A stretch of 64,000 bases of DNA. It comes from Acidobacteriota bacterium (lineage in GTDB: Bacteria; Acidobacteriota; Polarisedimenticolia; Polarisedimenticolales; Polarisedimenticolaceae). The notes under the pieces were generated by a model. The model worked only from the letters and a program-made list of their open reading frames with translations, was not told the origin of the DNA and ran no database searches. The stretch spans positions 124,001 through 188,000 of the forward strand of contig JAOTYK010000001.1 in assembly GCA_029861955.1 (NCBI GenBank), read 5' to 3'. Both the position numbers and the translations under genes were made by a program. Shown here piece after piece: positions 31,610 to 42,146 of the stretch. Position 1 is the stretch's first letter. Each line of letters starts with the position of its first letter.

Positions 31610-33882
31610 CCTCTCTGTTGCTTCAGCCGGTTCAGGGCTGACCCCGCGCGAAACCACTCGATCTGCTCAGGGTTCAATGTGTGCGCGACCTCGACCTCAT
31701 CCTGGCTGTCGTCCGCATGATGGAGCGTCAACGTGAGGTTTTTCCCCGGTGCCAGCGCTTCGAGTCCCGTCACGCTGATTCGATCAGACTCCTGAACCCG
31801 ATCGTAATCCGCGACATTCACGAACGTCAGCGGTAGCACTCCCTGCTTCTTCAGATTGGTCTCGTGAATGCGGGCGAACGATCGAACGATGACCGCGGCC
31901 GCACCGAGTAATCGGGGGGACATGGCCGCATGTTCTCGACTGGATCCCTCACCGTAGTTCTCGTCGCCCACGACGATCCAGCGAGTCCCGTTGCTCTTGT
32001 AGTTCCGGGCCACCGCCGACACCTTGTCGACGTTCCCGTCGTTCTGGTTTCGGGTCGTCCCCGGGTCGCCGGTGAAGGCGTTGATCGCCCCGCTCAACAT
32101 GTTGTCCGAGATGTTGTCCAGATGCCCCCGAAAGCGGAGCCACGGCCCGGCGGGAGAGATGTGATCGGTCGTACATTTTCCGCGGGCCTTGAAGAGCAGC
32201 GGGAGCCGAGCGAAGTCCTTACCGTCCCACGGGGCGAACGGCGCCAGCAATTGGAGACGCTGGCTGTCGGGGGCGATGTCGATCGAGGCGTCCCGGCCGT
32301 CAGTCGGCGGCGCGACGTAGCCATCGTCGTCGGCCACGAAGCCCGATTCCGGTAGGTCCGGCGCCTGAGCCGGTGGACTGAATTGCCAGGATCCACCGTC
32401 GCCGTCGGGGAGCGAATCGTCCTGTGGATCGAAGGACAACTTCCCGGAGATGGCGTAGGCGGCGACGATCTCCGGACTTCCGATGAACGCCAGCGTATCC
32501 GGACTCCCGTCGTTTCGTCGCGGGAAGTTGCGGTTGAACGACGTCACGATCGAGTTCTGGACACCCGGCTTGATCTCGTCACGCTGCCACTGCCCGATAC
32601 ACGGTCCACAGGCGTTGGCGAGCACCGTGGCGCCGAAATCCTGGAGGGTCTCCATCTGACCGTCCCGCTCGATGGTGGCGCGGATCTGTTCCGAGCCGGG
32701 AGAAACCATGAAGGGGACGCGGGCCTTCTTCAGGCCGTGGGCCTTCGCCTGTTCGACGACATCCACAACCCGCCCAATATCTTCGTACGAAGAGTTCGTG
32801 CAGGACCCGATCAGGGCGACGGAGACATCGTCAGGATAGCCATGCTCCTGGACCTGATTCGCCATGTCGGACACCGGTCGGGAGAGATCCGGCGTGTGCG
32901 GTCCGACCAGGTGAGGCTCGAGTGTCGAGAGATCGATCTCGACAACGCGATCATAGAATTTTTCCGGGGCGGCGAGTACCTCGTCGTCGGCGCGGAGGAA
33001 GCCGATGTTCTCATCGGCCAACTCGGCTAACGCTTCACGGTTCGTTCCCTTCAAGTAACGACGCATGTTGTCGTCGTAGGGGAAGATCGACGTGGTGGCT
33101 CCGATCTCTGCCCCCATGTTGGTGATGGTTCCCTTGCCGGTACAAGAGATCGAGTCGGCGCCGGGACCGAAGTACTCGACCACGGCATTGGTGCCGCCCT
33201 TGACGGTCAGGATTCCTGCCAGTTTGAGGATCACGTCCTTCGGTGCCGACCAGCCGTCGAGCGTGCCCGTTAGACGAACACCGATCAATGTGGGGTACTT
33301 GACCTCCCACGGCAGCCCGGCCATCACGTCGACGGCATCGGCCCCGCCGACTCCAGAGGCAAACATCCCGAGGCCACCGGCATTCGGGGTGTGGGAGTCG
33401 GTTCCCAGCATCATGCCGCCGGGAAACGCGTAGTTCTCGAGGACGACCTGGTGGATGATCCCTGCCCCGGCCTTCCAGAAACCAAGTCCGAAGCGCGCCG
33501 ATGCGCTCTGGAGGAACGTGTAGACCTCGTTGTTCTCGTTGATTGCCACCGCCATGTCCTGGTTGGCACCCTGGTAGGCGCGGATCAGGTGGTCGCAATG
33601 GACGGTACTGGGGACCGCAGCCTCCGGGATGTCGGCCTGGGCAAACTGCAGGAGGGCCATCTGGGCGGTGGCATCCTGCATGGCCACCCGATCCGGACGG
33701 AGATGGAGATAACTCTTACCCGGTCGAAGATCCGCGTCGTCGACGTTATCAAGATGGCCGAGCATCACCTTTTCCGTCAGCGTGAGGGGCCGCCCGAGAC
33801 GAGCTCGTACCTTCGACACGGCGTCCGTGATTCGGCGGTAGGTGTCACGAACAAATTCCGGTGTGCTGTTGATACTCGCCAT
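31606..33882 (-). CDS. acn: Aconitate hydratase, mitochondrial (ACO2)-type
   Basis: A TCA-cycle enzyme interconverting citrate and isocitrate with a [4Fe-4S] cluster in the cytoplasm. The 758-aa length and layout match the mitochondrial-type family rather than AcnB. Cluster Cys motifs are [12 protein letters not shown] (about 385) and [10 protein letters not shown] (about 445-454). Other landmarks are [19 protein letters not shown], and the swivel domain with [18 protein letters not shown] 33882 has GGAG upstream on the minus strand. It sits between the two copies of the kinase-regulator module and shows no sign of transfer. Confidence 0.95.
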   Translation of the reverse strand: MASINSTPEFVRDTYRRITDAVSKVRARLGRPLTLTEKVMLGHLDNVDDADLRPGKSYLHLRPDRVAMQDATAQMALLQFAQADIPEAAVPSTVHCDHLIRAYQGANQDMAVAINENNEVYTFLQSASARFGLGFWKAGAGIIHQVVLENYAFPGGMMLGTDSHTPNAGGLGMFASGVGGADAVDVMAGLPWEVKYPTLIGVRLTGTLDGWSAPKDVILKLAGILTVKGGTNAVVEYFGPGADSISCTGKGTITNMGAEIGATTSIFPYDDNMRRYLKGTNREALAELADENIGFLRADDEVLAAPEKFYDRVVEIDLSTLEPHLVGPHTPDLSRPVSDMANQVQEHGYPDDVSVALIGSCTNSSYEDIGRVVDVVEQAKAHGLKKARVPFMVSPGSEQIRATIERDGQMETLQDFGATVLANACGPCIGQWQRDEIKPGVQNSIVTSFNRNFPRRNDGSPDTLAFIGSPEIVAAYAISGKLSFDPQDDSLPDGDGGSWQFSPPAQAPDLPESGFVADDDGYVAPPTDGRDASIDIAPDSQRLQLLAPFAPWDGKDFARLPLLFKARGKCTTDHISPAGPWLRFRGHLDNISDNMLSGAINAFTGDPGTTRNQNDGNVDKVSAVARNYKSNGTRWIVVGDENYGEGSSREHAAMSPRLLGAAAVIVRSFARIHETNLKKQGVLPLTFVNVADYDRVQESDRISVTGLEALAPGKNLTLTLHHADDSQDEVEVAHTLNPEQIEWFRAGSALNRLKQQRG

Positions 33883-33960
33883 CTATCGCTCCGCTGGGGA
33901 ATGGGTTCTCTCGATGCCAACGCGTGCGCGTCAATGTATCCGATGAACCGCATTGCCCGC

Positions 33961-33999
33961 AAAAAAAGAGGCGTTCGTGGGGCGAGCCCGCGAACGCCT
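33961..33999 (-). terminator. Rho-independent terminator after secreted protein D
   Basis: On the minus strand AGGCGTTCG (33999-33991) pairs with CGAACGCCT (33977-33969) around a 13-nt loop, followed by C and seven T (33967-33961). It terminates the gene at 34061-34399 before aconitase transcription begins. Confidence 0.88.
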
Positions 34000-34005
34000 T
34001 TGAAT

Positions 34006-34041
34006 CCGAGGAATACCGGGGGGAATTGGATGATTCCTCGG
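34006..34041. repeat. Second hairpin between the secreted protein D gene and its terminator
   Basis: CCGAGGAAT (34006-34014) and ATTCCTCGG (34033-34041) form a perfect 9-bp stem with an 18-nt loop. It is the last structure before the T-run terminator and begins 20 nt after the stop codon. It may stabilise the mRNA 3' end. Confidence 0.6.
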
Positions 34042-34060
34042 ACAACTCTTGAGAACGATG

Positions 34061-34399
34061 TCAGATAGGTGCCCCGTCATCGACGATGATGCCGACCTGG
34101 ATGATCCGATCCACGGACGACGGGACCATGGCCTGGACGAAGATCTTCTGCCCAGCCACGCCCCGATAGGGCACCTCGATGTGGGAGCGCTTGCCGTCGA
34201 CCTCGAATTCGACGACCAGGCGGCCCGAGACGACCCCTGAACCGAGGTGACTCACCGACGCAATGAGCAAGCCGTCCTCCAGAACGAGGTCGGTGAGTCT
34301 CGGCTTGGCGGCCAGCGTGTCGGTCATGGCCCCGCCGAGGAGCAGGAGGCCGCCGATGCAGGCGGCGGCGCGGAGGCGACGTGGGGCGTCGATTCTCAT
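34061..34399 (-). CDS. Small secreted beta-rich protein (family member D)
   Basis: A 112-aa protein with signal peptide 1-30 (AACIGGLLLLGGAMTDTLA). The mature domain has strands LIASVSHLGSG, RLVVEFEVDG, SHIEVPYRG and IIQVGIIVDDGAPI, matching in order and length those of the proteins encoded at 25398, 30698 and 31253. ATG 34399 follows GGGAGGGAG, an excellent ribosome-binding site. It lies 112 nt downstream of regulator 2 on the same strand and has its own promoter-like sequence and terminator. Its function is unknown. Confidence 0.7.
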   Translation of the reverse strand: MRIDAPRRLRAAACIGGLLLLGGAMTDTLAAKPRLTDLVLEDGLLIASVSHLGSGVVSGRLVVEFEVDGKRSHIEVPYRGVAGQKIFVQAMVPSSVDRIIQVGIIVDDGAPI

Positions 34400-34452
34400 G
34401 ATCTCCCTCCCGAGCGGCAGGTTTCATGAGTCAGACGCCGCTCTAGCGAGAA

Positions 34453-34480
34453 AATATATGCCTACAGGAGATTATGGCAA
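34453..34480 (-). promoter_or_regulatory. Probable sigma-70-type promoter of secreted protein D
   Basis: On the minus strand TTGCCA (34480-34475), a 16-nt spacer and TATATT (34458-34453), each matching consensus at five of six positions. The -10 ends 54 nt upstream of ATG 34399, so gene D can be expressed apart from regulator 2. Confidence 0.6.
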
Positions 34481-34511
34481 TGCTGAAACTAGAATTACGC
34501 ATATGTAACTA

Positions 34512-37500
34512 CTAAAGATCGAATTGCTTGATCTTTCGGTAGATCGTCGCCCGGGAGACTCCCAGCAGTCGGGCCGCCCGGACCCGGTTCCCGGATGCCG
34601 CCGACAGGGCGCGCTGCAATTCCAGCCGCTCCCCACGGGCCAGCGAGAAGCCGCCGTCGGCGTCCACGGCGTGGCTCTCCTGCTCCACGACCCGTGCGAA
34701 ACCGGGGTCGGCCTTGAGGTGTTCGAGTCGGATGGGAGAGGTTCCGGCCAGCAATGCCAGCCGTTGGAGTGTGTTTTCCAATTGCCGGACGTTTCCGGGC
34801 CACCGGTGGGTGATCAGGAGGCGACGGACCATCTCGTCGATGACAGGGCGAGGTTGACCACGTTCGCCCGCGATGCGATCGAGGAGATGGTCGATCAGCA
34901 ACGCCACGTCACCCGGGCGATCTCTCAGCGGGGGGATCAGGATCTGAAGCACGTTGAGCCGGTAGAACAGATCCTCGCGAAAGCGTTCCGCGCGAACTTC
35001 ATCTGCCAGATCTCGATGGGTTGCGGCGATAACCCGCACGTCTACCGTGCCACTCCGGTCGGCACCGACCCGACGGACATCACCATCCTGCAAGACACGT
35101 AAGAGACGGGCCTGCATGGCCGGCGACATATCACCGACCTCATCCAGAAACAGCGTGCCACCATCGGCCTGCTCGAATAGACCGGGACGGTCCTTATCCG
35201 CGCCGGTAAACGCACCCTTCACGTGACCAAACAGCTCGCTCTCCAACAGCGATTCCGGGATCGCCGCGCAGTTCTCCGTGAGAAAGATCTGTTTGCGCCG
35301 ATGACCCTGAGCATGGAGTGCGCGCGCGACCAGTTCCTTGCCTGTCCCGCTCTCACCATGCACCAGTACCGCGAGATCGCTCGCCGCGGCCTTCTCGATA
35401 AGTTCGTACACGCGTTGCATCGGCTCGCTATCGCCGATGAGCTGCCCGGGTGTCGAGCGCTGTCCGGCGATGGAACGAAGGTGTCGATTCTCGTCGACAA
35501 GAGCCGCACGCTCTCTTGCGTTCTCGAGGGCCAGGGCGGCGTGGTCGGCGAAGGCCTCGATGAATCGGACGTCCCCGTGCTCGAAGAGTGCGCCGCCGCG
35601 ACGACGATCGAGGTAGACCGTGCCGATCAGCGACCCGCGCGATCGAAGCGGTACGCACATCAGTGAGCGGATCCCGTAAAGGCTGACGCTCTTCAGTTGA
35701 GCAATCTGAACATCGTCGTCGGTATCGAGTGCCAGGACCGACTCGCCCAGCCCGGCCCGATCGACGAGCGAGCGGCTCAGTTGGCGGGCATCCTCGACCG
35801 TCTCGTCTTCGACGTTCTGCGACGCATGGATGTGAAACTCACCGTCGGACTCACGAAGCAGGATGAAACCGCGTTCGGCATGGACGCCACGAACGGCCAT
35901 CTCGAGGATTGAGTCCAGCAGCGAGACCGGATCGGTCTCCGAGTTGAGCGCTCGAATCATCTTGTAGAGCGCCTGCAATCGTCGGGCATCCGCGCCGGTC
36001 TCCGCCGAATTCGCAGTCAGACCCGCAAACTGGGAGCGGCGGACAAAGCTCCGACGATGAGCGTCGTCCTCAATTCGATCGGTCATGGTATCGAGTACCT
36101 CCACTCCAATCTGTCGTTGATGATCGGCATCAGCCTCGTTGCCGTCCGTCCGCAGCGCCGCGGCAAGCACGGCGTGTGCCTCGACCAGACGACCAGAAAT
36201 CTGCTCGTCGCTCAACAATTTCACCGCGCGCGATCCATGTTCGATGGCACCGGCGGCGTCTCCTTGATCGAGTGCACGCCTCGCAATCGATAGCTCGACC
36301 CGTGCGACGAGCTCCGGATCCGCAGGGCGAGCGCCGGCAGAGACACGCTGCTCGAACTCCCGCAGCGAACGTTTGAATTCACGACGTGAGCCGACTTGAC
36401 CGGACCATTCAATCTCCGCCACGGCGATTGCGAGAAGCGGCTCGTGCCGTCTGCGTGATTCAAAACCGTTTCGACAACGTTCGAGGAGTCCACGAATCTC
36501 CTGGTCCTCAGCCTCCTGCCCCTCCGTCAGGGCCTGGGCCAGCAGCAGCCGTGCGAAGTCCAACACATCGGGCTCGATCCGACGTCCGGAGCTGGCGAGT
36601 CCCGCTCGAAGTCTCTTGGCGGCACGGGCCGGTTGTCCACACGCCGTCAGGGCCTCCGCGAGACGACAGTCCGCGAGGAGGGCCCGATTCGGATCTCCCA
36701 GGTGCCGTGCATGGTCATGACTCTGCGCCGCCAATGAGATCGCCCGATCGAGGCGCCCCTCCGCCAACGCGACTCCCGAAAGTTTCGAGAGGCTCGTCTC
36801 GACGAGATCGACCGAACGACACGCTTCGGCTCGCTGGCGCACGTTGATCAAAACCTCTGTCGCCCGGGTGAGGTCGCCCTTTCTTTGGTGGGAGACCGCC
36901 AATCCCACGAGGCTCTTGAGAGAGTCTTCGTCGTGGCCGAGGGAGTCGAATATCTTGATCGAGGCTTCGAAGTCTTTCTCGGCGGCCTCGTCGCGGAGAC
37001 GTGATCGACACGCCGCAAGGACCTGCAAGGTCCTCGCGCGCGAAAGATCATCTGACGCTCTGGCGAAGAGCTCGAGCGCCTCGCGCAGCAGGGGAATCGC
37101 CTCCGCCTCGCGGCCGAGTCGCCCCAGAACCATTCCGCGGACCAGTCGCGCCGATCCAAGCATCGATCCTTGACTCTCCGCGTGGGGTGACGTCTCGACC
37201 AGCCGTGCCAACCGCTCCGCGTGACGAAACCGCCCGGCATAGACAAGCGCCCGTGCCTGACCCAGACGGGCCTCTAGCGCCGATTCGGGTGTCGGTGCCA
37301 GGAGCGTCGCTGCGCCCCACGCGCGGGCTGCCGCCAACTGTCGCCCACAAGCCGCGAGCGCCGCCGCCTGGCGCGTCCGTAACGCATAGCGCTTGATTCG
37401 ATCCCGACCCGTTCGCTCGAGGGCGAAGCGAAGGAACCGCACGGCCTCGTCGGGGTCACCGGTATTCAAGGCATGTTCGGCCGCCTGGCTCGCCGTGGCA

Positions 37501-39026
37501 CAGGCGCCTGCGATGTCGTCGGTGCTATCGAGATGCGGCTCCGCTCGATCGTCGTCGGCTTGTTGCCAGGATTGGTCGATCAGGAGGGTCGCGACGGACG
37601 CGGGTCGTCCTGCCGATACTCGTTGGATCCATCGAACCCGTGCACTGGACGTCTCCTCACTTCCGGTGCAGCGTTCAACGAGTCGTCGTACCTGTTCGTC
37701 ATCCAACGGGGTGAGGCGGATCGCGTCGATCGTCGTAACCGTCGCGGCATCGTTTAGCAACCGCTTCAGGAGCGGACGCTCCACGACCGAAGGGTCGACC
37801 GCCGCTACGATCCTCACGGGTGAACCCTCGTCCTCTCGGCAAACGCGGTCGAGAAGTCGGATGCAATCTTCCTCAGCCGTCTCGGCGTCATCCAGGAGGC
37901 AGAGTAACGGAAACTCCCGGGCACGCGATCGCAGTCGTTCGACTCGTTCGGTGAGATCCCCCGTACTCCACTGCGGGTCCCATTCGGCGGGCCCTTCGCC
38001 GACGATCCACTCCCGACGAATCGCCTCGGTCTTCAAGCACTGCAAGAGGCGAGTCTTACCGAACCCCTCGGGCCCGCGAATCCAGACCAGGCGAGGGCCG
38101 TCGCTCCTCTCGAGTTGCCGGACGAGTCTGTCGAACTCATCGTCCCGAGCAGCGACCGGATCCGAAAAGAGCCGAGCAAGCCGCAAACTTCGACGCCCGG
38201 AGCGCAACGTCTCACCGATGGCCTCGCACAACCCGGCGAGGGCCTCGCTTGCGTCGCCGGGACGCGACGACGGATGGGTCTCCAGCAAGGACTCGAGCCA
38301 ACGACCGATCGACGGCTGAAGCGGTCGGTCGATCGGCGGGGGATCCCGAATGCCTTTACGGATACGATCGATGGTCGACGGGAGGCCGTCCTGTGCGACG
38401 AGGTATGGCGGCTGCCCGTACACCGCGTCGTGGAGGACAGCGCCCAGCGAGTACAGGTCGCTGGCCCGATCTGCCGGGGAGCCATCGAAGATCTCGGGGG
38501 CGATGAACGGTAGAACCCCGACGGGCCCTTCCACGGGGGACGGTGCATCACGTCCCTCGGCCAGGCCGAGGTCGAACAACGCAACCCGTGAATCGAGGCG
38601 CGGGAATCGCCGAACGATCAGGTTGGCCGGATTCAGATCCCGATGAAACAGCCCACTCTCGTGCAGGAACGCAAGCGTCGAGAGCGCTTCGGATGCCAAC
38701 CGACCGAAGTTCTCGATGCCATCGTCATCCAGGGACTGCCGTAGGGAAAGGCCGTCGATGTACTCCATCGTGAAACCGGGACCCCGTTCACCCTCGGCCT
38801 CGACGAAGTCGAACAACTCCACGATGCCGGGATGACGCAGACGACGCTGGAGTACGTATTCACGCCGAAGATCGCGATAGGAGTCGCCGTCCGGGAGCGC
38901 CTCCTTGAATGCCAGTCTCGAACCGGGGCGATGGCGATCTTCGACAAGCCAGACTCGGGCCGAACCGCCGACACCGAGCGGTCCGAGGCGGCGGTAGCGC
39001 GTGCGTACCGACCCTGACTCGATCAT
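34512..39026 (-). CDS. Kinase-like-ATPase-TPR-GAF-sigma-54 activator fusion (regulator 2)
   Basis: A 1504-aa paralogue of regulator 1 with the same domain order. The kinase fold is at about 5-270, then a P-loop ATPase (GPEGFGKTR, about 318). TPR helices (about 500-1000) and a GAF domain (about 1018-1175; [10 protein letters not shown]) follow. The sigma-54 AAA+ domain has [14 protein letters not shown] (about 1269) and FLDEVGDM. The C-terminal Fis-type HTH ([19 protein letters not shown]) ends the protein. In the kinase part the catalytic loop reads HRDLNPANL, not HRDLKPxN, and DFG is DLG, so phosphotransfer may be weak or lost. ATG 39026 is chosen; an upstream GTG at 39044 would abut the divergent CPBP gene and has no ribosome-binding site. 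Confidence 0.92.
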   Translation of the reverse strand: MIESGSVRTRYRRLGPLGVGGSARVWLVEDRHRPGSRLAFKEALPDGDSYRDLRREYVLQRRLRHPGIVELFDFVEAEGERGPGFTMEYIDGLSLRQSLDDDGIENFGRLASEALSTLAFLHESGLFHRDLNPANLIVRRFPRLDSRVALFDLGLAEGRDAPSPVEGPVGVLPFIAPEIFDGSPADRASDLYSLGAVLHDAVYGQPPYLVAQDGLPSTIDRIRKGIRDPPPIDRPLQPSIGRWLESLLETHPSSRPGDASEALAGLCEAIGETLRSGRRSLRLARLFSDPVAARDDEFDRLVRQLERSDGPRLVWIRGPEGFGKTRLLQCLKTEAIRREWIVGEGPAEWDPQWSTGDLTERVERLRSRAREFPLLCLLDDAETAEEDCIRLLDRVCREDEGSPVRIVAAVDPSVVERPLLKRLLNDAATVTTIDAIRLTPLDDEQVRRLVERCTGSEETSSARVRWIQRVSAGRPASVATLLIDQSWQQADDDRAEPHLDSTDDIAGACATASQAAEHALNTGDPDEAVRFLRFALERTGRDRIKRYALRTRQAAALAACGRQLAAARAWGAATLLAPTPESALEARLGQARALVYAGRFRHAERLARLVETSPHAESQGSMLGSARLVRGMVLGRLGREAEAIPLLREALELFARASDDLSRARTLQVLAACRSRLRDEAAEKDFEASIKIFDSLGHDEDSLKSLVGLAVSHQRKGDLTRATEVLINVRQRAEACRSVDLVETSLSKLSGVALAEGRLDRAISLAAQSHDHARHLGDPNRALLADCRLAEALTACGQPARAAKRLRAGLASSGRRIEPDVLDFARLLLAQALTEGQEAEDQEIRGLLERCRNGFESRRRHEPLLAIAVAEIEWSGQVGSRREFKRSLREFEQRVSAGARPADPELVARVELSIARRALDQGDAAGAIEHGSRAVKLLSDEQISGRLVEAHAVLAAALRTDGNEADADHQRQIGVEVLDTMTDRIEDDAHRRSFVRRSQFAGLTANSAETGADARRLQALYKMIRALNSETDPVSLLDSILEMAVRGVHAERGFILLRESDGEFHIHASQNVEDETVEDARQLSRSLVDRAGLGESVLALDTDDDVQIAQLKSVSLYGIRSLMCVPLRSRGSLIGTVYLDRRRGGALFEHGDVRFIEAFADHAALALENARERAALVDENRHLRSIAGQRSTPGQLIGDSEPMQRVYELIEKAAASDLAVLVHGESGTGKELVARALHAQGHRRKQIFLTENCAAIPESLLESELFGHVKGAFTGADKDRPGLFEQADGGTLFLDEVGDMSPAMQARLLRVLQDGDVRRVGADRSGTVDVRVIAATHRDLADEVRAERFREDLFYRLNVLQILIPPLRDRPGDVALLIDHLLDRIAGERGQPRPVIDEMVRRLLITHRWPGNVRQLENTLQRLALLAGTSPIRLEHLKADPGFARVVEQESHAVDADGGFSLARGERLELQRALSAASGNRVRAARLLGVSRATIYRKIKQFDL

Positions 39027-39044
39027 CTTGTTACTATACCCCAC

Positions 39045-39791
39045 ATGGAAGCCAGCTTTACCGTTCCCAGTCGAGACCCGGCGCGAGGTCAGCGTTGGGT
39101 CGCTTTAATAGAGGTTCTGGCAGTCTGTTTCGTCGCTGTGCTGGCTCCCGTCTTCGTCGTACTTCCTTGGCTATTCCTTGACGGTACATTGAATTTCCCG
39201 ATGGAACCGAGCGACGTCGAGGGGTTGATCGTTGGGAAGTTCCGCGAAGTGATGACCGTTCAGGTCTTGGTCTTCAGTCTTATTGCAGGGGCCATGATCG
39301 TCTGGCGTGTCGATCGCACCCGGACGCGTCCGTTCGTCCTCGGGCCCATCGTCGGATGGGGATTGCTCGGTGGTTTGCTCGCGGTGGGTGCCAATCTCGT
39401 CTTTGGCCTCGTGCTGGGTGCCCTGGGTGTCGAGATAAAAGAGCAAGAGGCGCTTGCGAAGTTGCTCGGCGATCGGGCGCTTCTGATCAGCGCCGCCCCG
39501 TGGATCGTCCTGTTCGTCCCGTTCGCGGAGGAATTGCTGTTTCGCGGGTACGTCTTCCGCTATCTGGATCAGCAGATCAATCGAACGGCAGCGCTCTTCG
39601 TGTCGTGCGGGGTCTTCGCGTTGATCCACGGCAACCTTACCGGCATCCCGTCTTATGTTGCGGTCGCTCTGGTATTCGCGTGGGTCTATATCAAGACGGA
39701 TAGTCTGCTGGCACCCATCCTGGCCCACGCCGTGCAGAACGGCATCATCGTTCTCGCCGCATTCGTTACAGGCGGAACACCTCCCCCGTGA
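39045..39791 (+). CDS. CPBP-family intramembrane metalloprotease
   Basis: A 248-aa polytopic membrane protein of the CAAX/Abi (CPBP) family. It has about six to seven membrane helices. Motif 1 is EELLFRG (Glu-Glu...Arg, about 163-169), motif 2 is FALIHGN (about 187-193) and motif 3 is LAHAVQN (His...Asn, about 227-233), which are the metal-binding and catalytic positions of the family. Roles range from prenyl-protein processing to bacteriocin immunity, and neither can be chosen here. The gene is divergent from regulator 2, with start codons only 18 nt apart. It is convergent with the penicillin-binding protein, 16 nt away. Confidence 0.88.
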   Translation: MEASFTVPSRDPARGQRWVALIEVLAVCFVAVLAPVFVVLPWLFLDGTLNFPMEPSDVEGLIVGKFREVMTVQVLVFSLIAGAMIVWRVDRTRTRPFVLGPIVGWGLLGGLLAVGANLVFGLVLGALGVEIKEQEALAKLLGDRALLISAAPWIVLFVPFAEELLFRGYVFRYLDQQINRTAALFVSCGVFALIHGNLTGIPSYVAVALVFAWVYIKTDSLLAPILAHAVQNGIIVLAAFVTGGTPPP

Positions 39792-39807
39792 TCGGGACGA
39801 GGCGCCG

Positions 39808-42063
39808 TTAGCGGATCGGAGTCTGAGATTGCGAACGACGCCAGAACCGTTGCTTGGGCGGTTCGGAGCCGCGTCGAAACCACTCCTGTCGGGCGGAAGA
39901 CCGCGAGGGGTCCACCCGTAAACCGGTTCGGCGATCGATCGAGGCCGCGACCACGCCGCGGGGCTGCGAGATCGGTTCGGTCGCCTCCAGTCGAGTTGCG
40001 TGTTCCACGAATGCCTTCCAGATGGGTGCCGCCGTCCGCGATGCCGTGCTCCCGAGGGGGCCGCTGTCATCGCGCCCGACCCAGACGACGACGACGAGGT
40101 GTCCGCTACTGCCGGCAAGCCAAGCATCTCGCAACCCGGAGCTGCTGCCGGTCTTGGCGGCCACGTCGATGTTCTCGATCTGCGCGCTGCGGGCCGTGCC
40201 TTCGCGCACCGCATTCAGCAGAAGATCACGAACGATCCAGGCGGAAGCCTTCGAACTGACCGCGTGCGAGCGCGTCGGATTAACGCCGAGCGGGCTCCCG
40301 TCCGGTTGTTCGATCCGTTGCCAGCCTCGGGGGACGACCCGTCTTCCCGGTGTCGAGAAAACCGAGTACGCAGAGACCAGTTCAAGAGGAGAGACCTCCA
40401 CCGCTCCGAGAACAAAAGACGGTGGGGTGGGATCGGGGAGACTCAGGCCGACACGGGCGAACATGTGAGCGTTTTTCTCCCAGCCGCAGTGACGTGCGAT
40501 CCGCACCCAGGGCACGTTGAGTGACTGGACGAGTGCGGATCGTAGGGTCACCGGTCCATGGTCGCGGCGATCGAAATTCTCCGGCGTCCATGCGTCGTCG
40601 TCGATCTTCAGCGTGACGGACCCATCCAGCACGGTGGTTGCCGCCGTCAACGGCCGGCGCCCGCCGCAGGACTCCAACGCATGGAGCGCGACGAACGGCT
40701 TGACCGTTGACCCCGGTTGCCGACGCGCCTGACGCACGCGATCGAAACGGTTGTCCGATCGATCCGGGGAACCACCGACGTAAGCCAACACCGCGCCATC
40801 GCGTGCATCCATCGCGACGAGCGCCGCCGACAGGGGGGCGTCCCGTAGGGCGGGCCGCCGGCGGCGTAGGTCCCGTAGCCCGGCACCGACGACGTGTTCG
40901 GCATGCTGTTGTAGCAAGGGGTCGAGGCGTGTTTCGACGACGATGCCCCGGTCACGGTCCACACGCTCTCGCGCACGATCGGGGATCGATTCAGCGAGCC
41001 ACGACAGGAATGCCGGGGCCCTCGTCGTCGTTAGCTTTCCTGGCGAAGGAACCAACGGAGCGGCCCGCGCGATCGCCAGGTCGTCGGTTGGCATCCAGCC
41101 AAGCTCTTCCAGCCGATCCAGGACGCGATCCCGTCGCGAGCGAGTGGCTTCCGGATGCCGCAGGGGGGAGAGGCGATTGGGAGCCTGAACCATCCCGGCG
41201 AGGGTCGCGGACTGGGCCAGATCCAGATCCTCGACCTCGCGATCGAAGAAAGCCCGGGCTGCCGTCCCGACACCGTAGATGCCCACACCATCGATATGAC
41301 CGTAGTAGACACGGTTGAGATAGGCCTCCAGGACCTGACGCTTTCCGTAACGGGATTCGATCCACACGGCACGCGCGGCTTCCGAGAGTTTGCGTCCGAT
41401 CGTACGACGAGGACGCATGTCCCGATTCTTGATCAGCTGTTGCGTAAGCGTGCTGCCACCCTGACTGACACTTCCGTCACGCAGATTGGCGAGGGTGGCC
41501 CGAGCGAGTGCGCGCGGGTCGATCCCGGGGTGTCCCAGGAAGCGTGCGTCTTCGATGGCGAGAAGCGCCTTCCACGTGTGCGTTTGCAGATCTTCGATGT
41601 CGGCACGAATCCTGACGGCCCGTCGCTGGGTGATGGACTCCGCCAGAAGTTCGGGTTCGATCCAGATGCGATCCGATTCGCGCAGCGGTCGCATGTCGCC
41701 GTCGACGTCGGCGCCACCGATCACGCGACCGTCGGCGAGGGTCAACCCCAGGAGCGATGCGGCGTAATCTCGACCCGCCAGCCGGTGGGCCCTGCGATAG
41801 ATCCAGAACCGATCCTCCCCGAAGAAGAACTCTCCCGGTCGCTGGGGTCGGTCGGAGATACGGAGATAGCCGAGCCGTTCGAGACGCTGGACCAGGCCGA
41901 TCGATTCGAGCGATTGGCCAACTTGAATAAACGTGGCCGCCGAAAAGACACGAAGATCGTTGCGGCCGAGGTCCTGTTCAAGAGGATTCGGCCCCTCGTC
42001 GGCCAGCAAAACGGACGCGAGGAAAAGGTTCAATAAACCGACCGTGATCGCGAAAACACGCAT
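39808..42063 (-). CDS. Bifunctional PBP1B-type peptidoglycan glycosyltransferase/transpeptidase
   Basis: A class A penicillin-binding protein, 751 aa. A hydrophobic N-terminus (1-20) serves as signal or anchor. A UB2H-like region (about 55-150; RLERLGYLRISDRPQRPGEF) is typical of PBP1B. The GT51 domain has EDARFLGHPGID (catalytic Glu), GGSTLTQQLIKN, RKLSEAARA and YLNRVYYG. The transpeptidase has GSTVKPF (nucleophile Ser of SxxK, about 458), SLN (about 515) and KTGSS (about 645). It polymerises and crosslinks peptidoglycan at the outer face of the inner membrane. The very short cytoplasmic N-terminus is unusual for PBP1B. It is divergent from the amidohydrolase operon. Confidence 0.93.
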   Translation of the reverse strand: MRVFAITVGLLNLFLASVLLADEGPNPLEQDLGRNDLRVFSAATFIQVGQSLESIGLVQRLERLGYLRISDRPQRPGEFFFGEDRFWIYRRAHRLAGRDYAASLLGLTLADGRVIGGADVDGDMRPLRESDRIWIEPELLAESITQRRAVRIRADIEDLQTHTWKALLAIEDARFLGHPGIDPRALARATLANLRDGSVSQGGSTLTQQLIKNRDMRPRRTIGRKLSEAARAVWIESRYGKRQVLEAYLNRVYYGHIDGVGIYGVGTAARAFFDREVEDLDLAQSATLAGMVQAPNRLSPLRHPEATRSRRDRVLDRLEELGWMPTDDLAIARAAPLVPSPGKLTTTRAPAFLSWLAESIPDRARERVDRDRGIVVETRLDPLLQQHAEHVVGAGLRDLRRRRPALRDAPLSAALVAMDARDGAVLAYVGGSPDRSDNRFDRVRQARRQPGSTVKPFVALHALESCGGRRPLTAATTVLDGSVTLKIDDDAWTPENFDRRDHGPVTLRSALVQSLNVPWVRIARHCGWEKNAHMFARVGLSLPDPTPPSFVLGAVEVSPLELVSAYSVFSTPGRRVVPRGWQRIEQPDGSPLGVNPTRSHAVSSKASAWIVRDLLLNAVREGTARSAQIENIDVAAKTGSSSGLRDAWLAGSSGHLVVVVWVGRDDSGPLGSTASRTAAPIWKAFVEHATRLEATEPISQPRGVVAASIDRRTGLRVDPSRSSARQEWFRRGSEPPKQRFWRRSQSQTPIR

Positions 42064-42146
42064 CGGGGGAGTCTATCGAGGCAGCCTGTGGATCGCAAAG
42101 CGGTCCACTTGAGAGTAAACTTCCGCTTCCAGTCATGGGGGCCTTC

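Noticed and set aside
42135-42146. ATG 42135 as start of the first amidohydrolase
   Set aside because: There is no ribosome-binding site before it, while GGGGG stands at the correct distance from ATG 42147.
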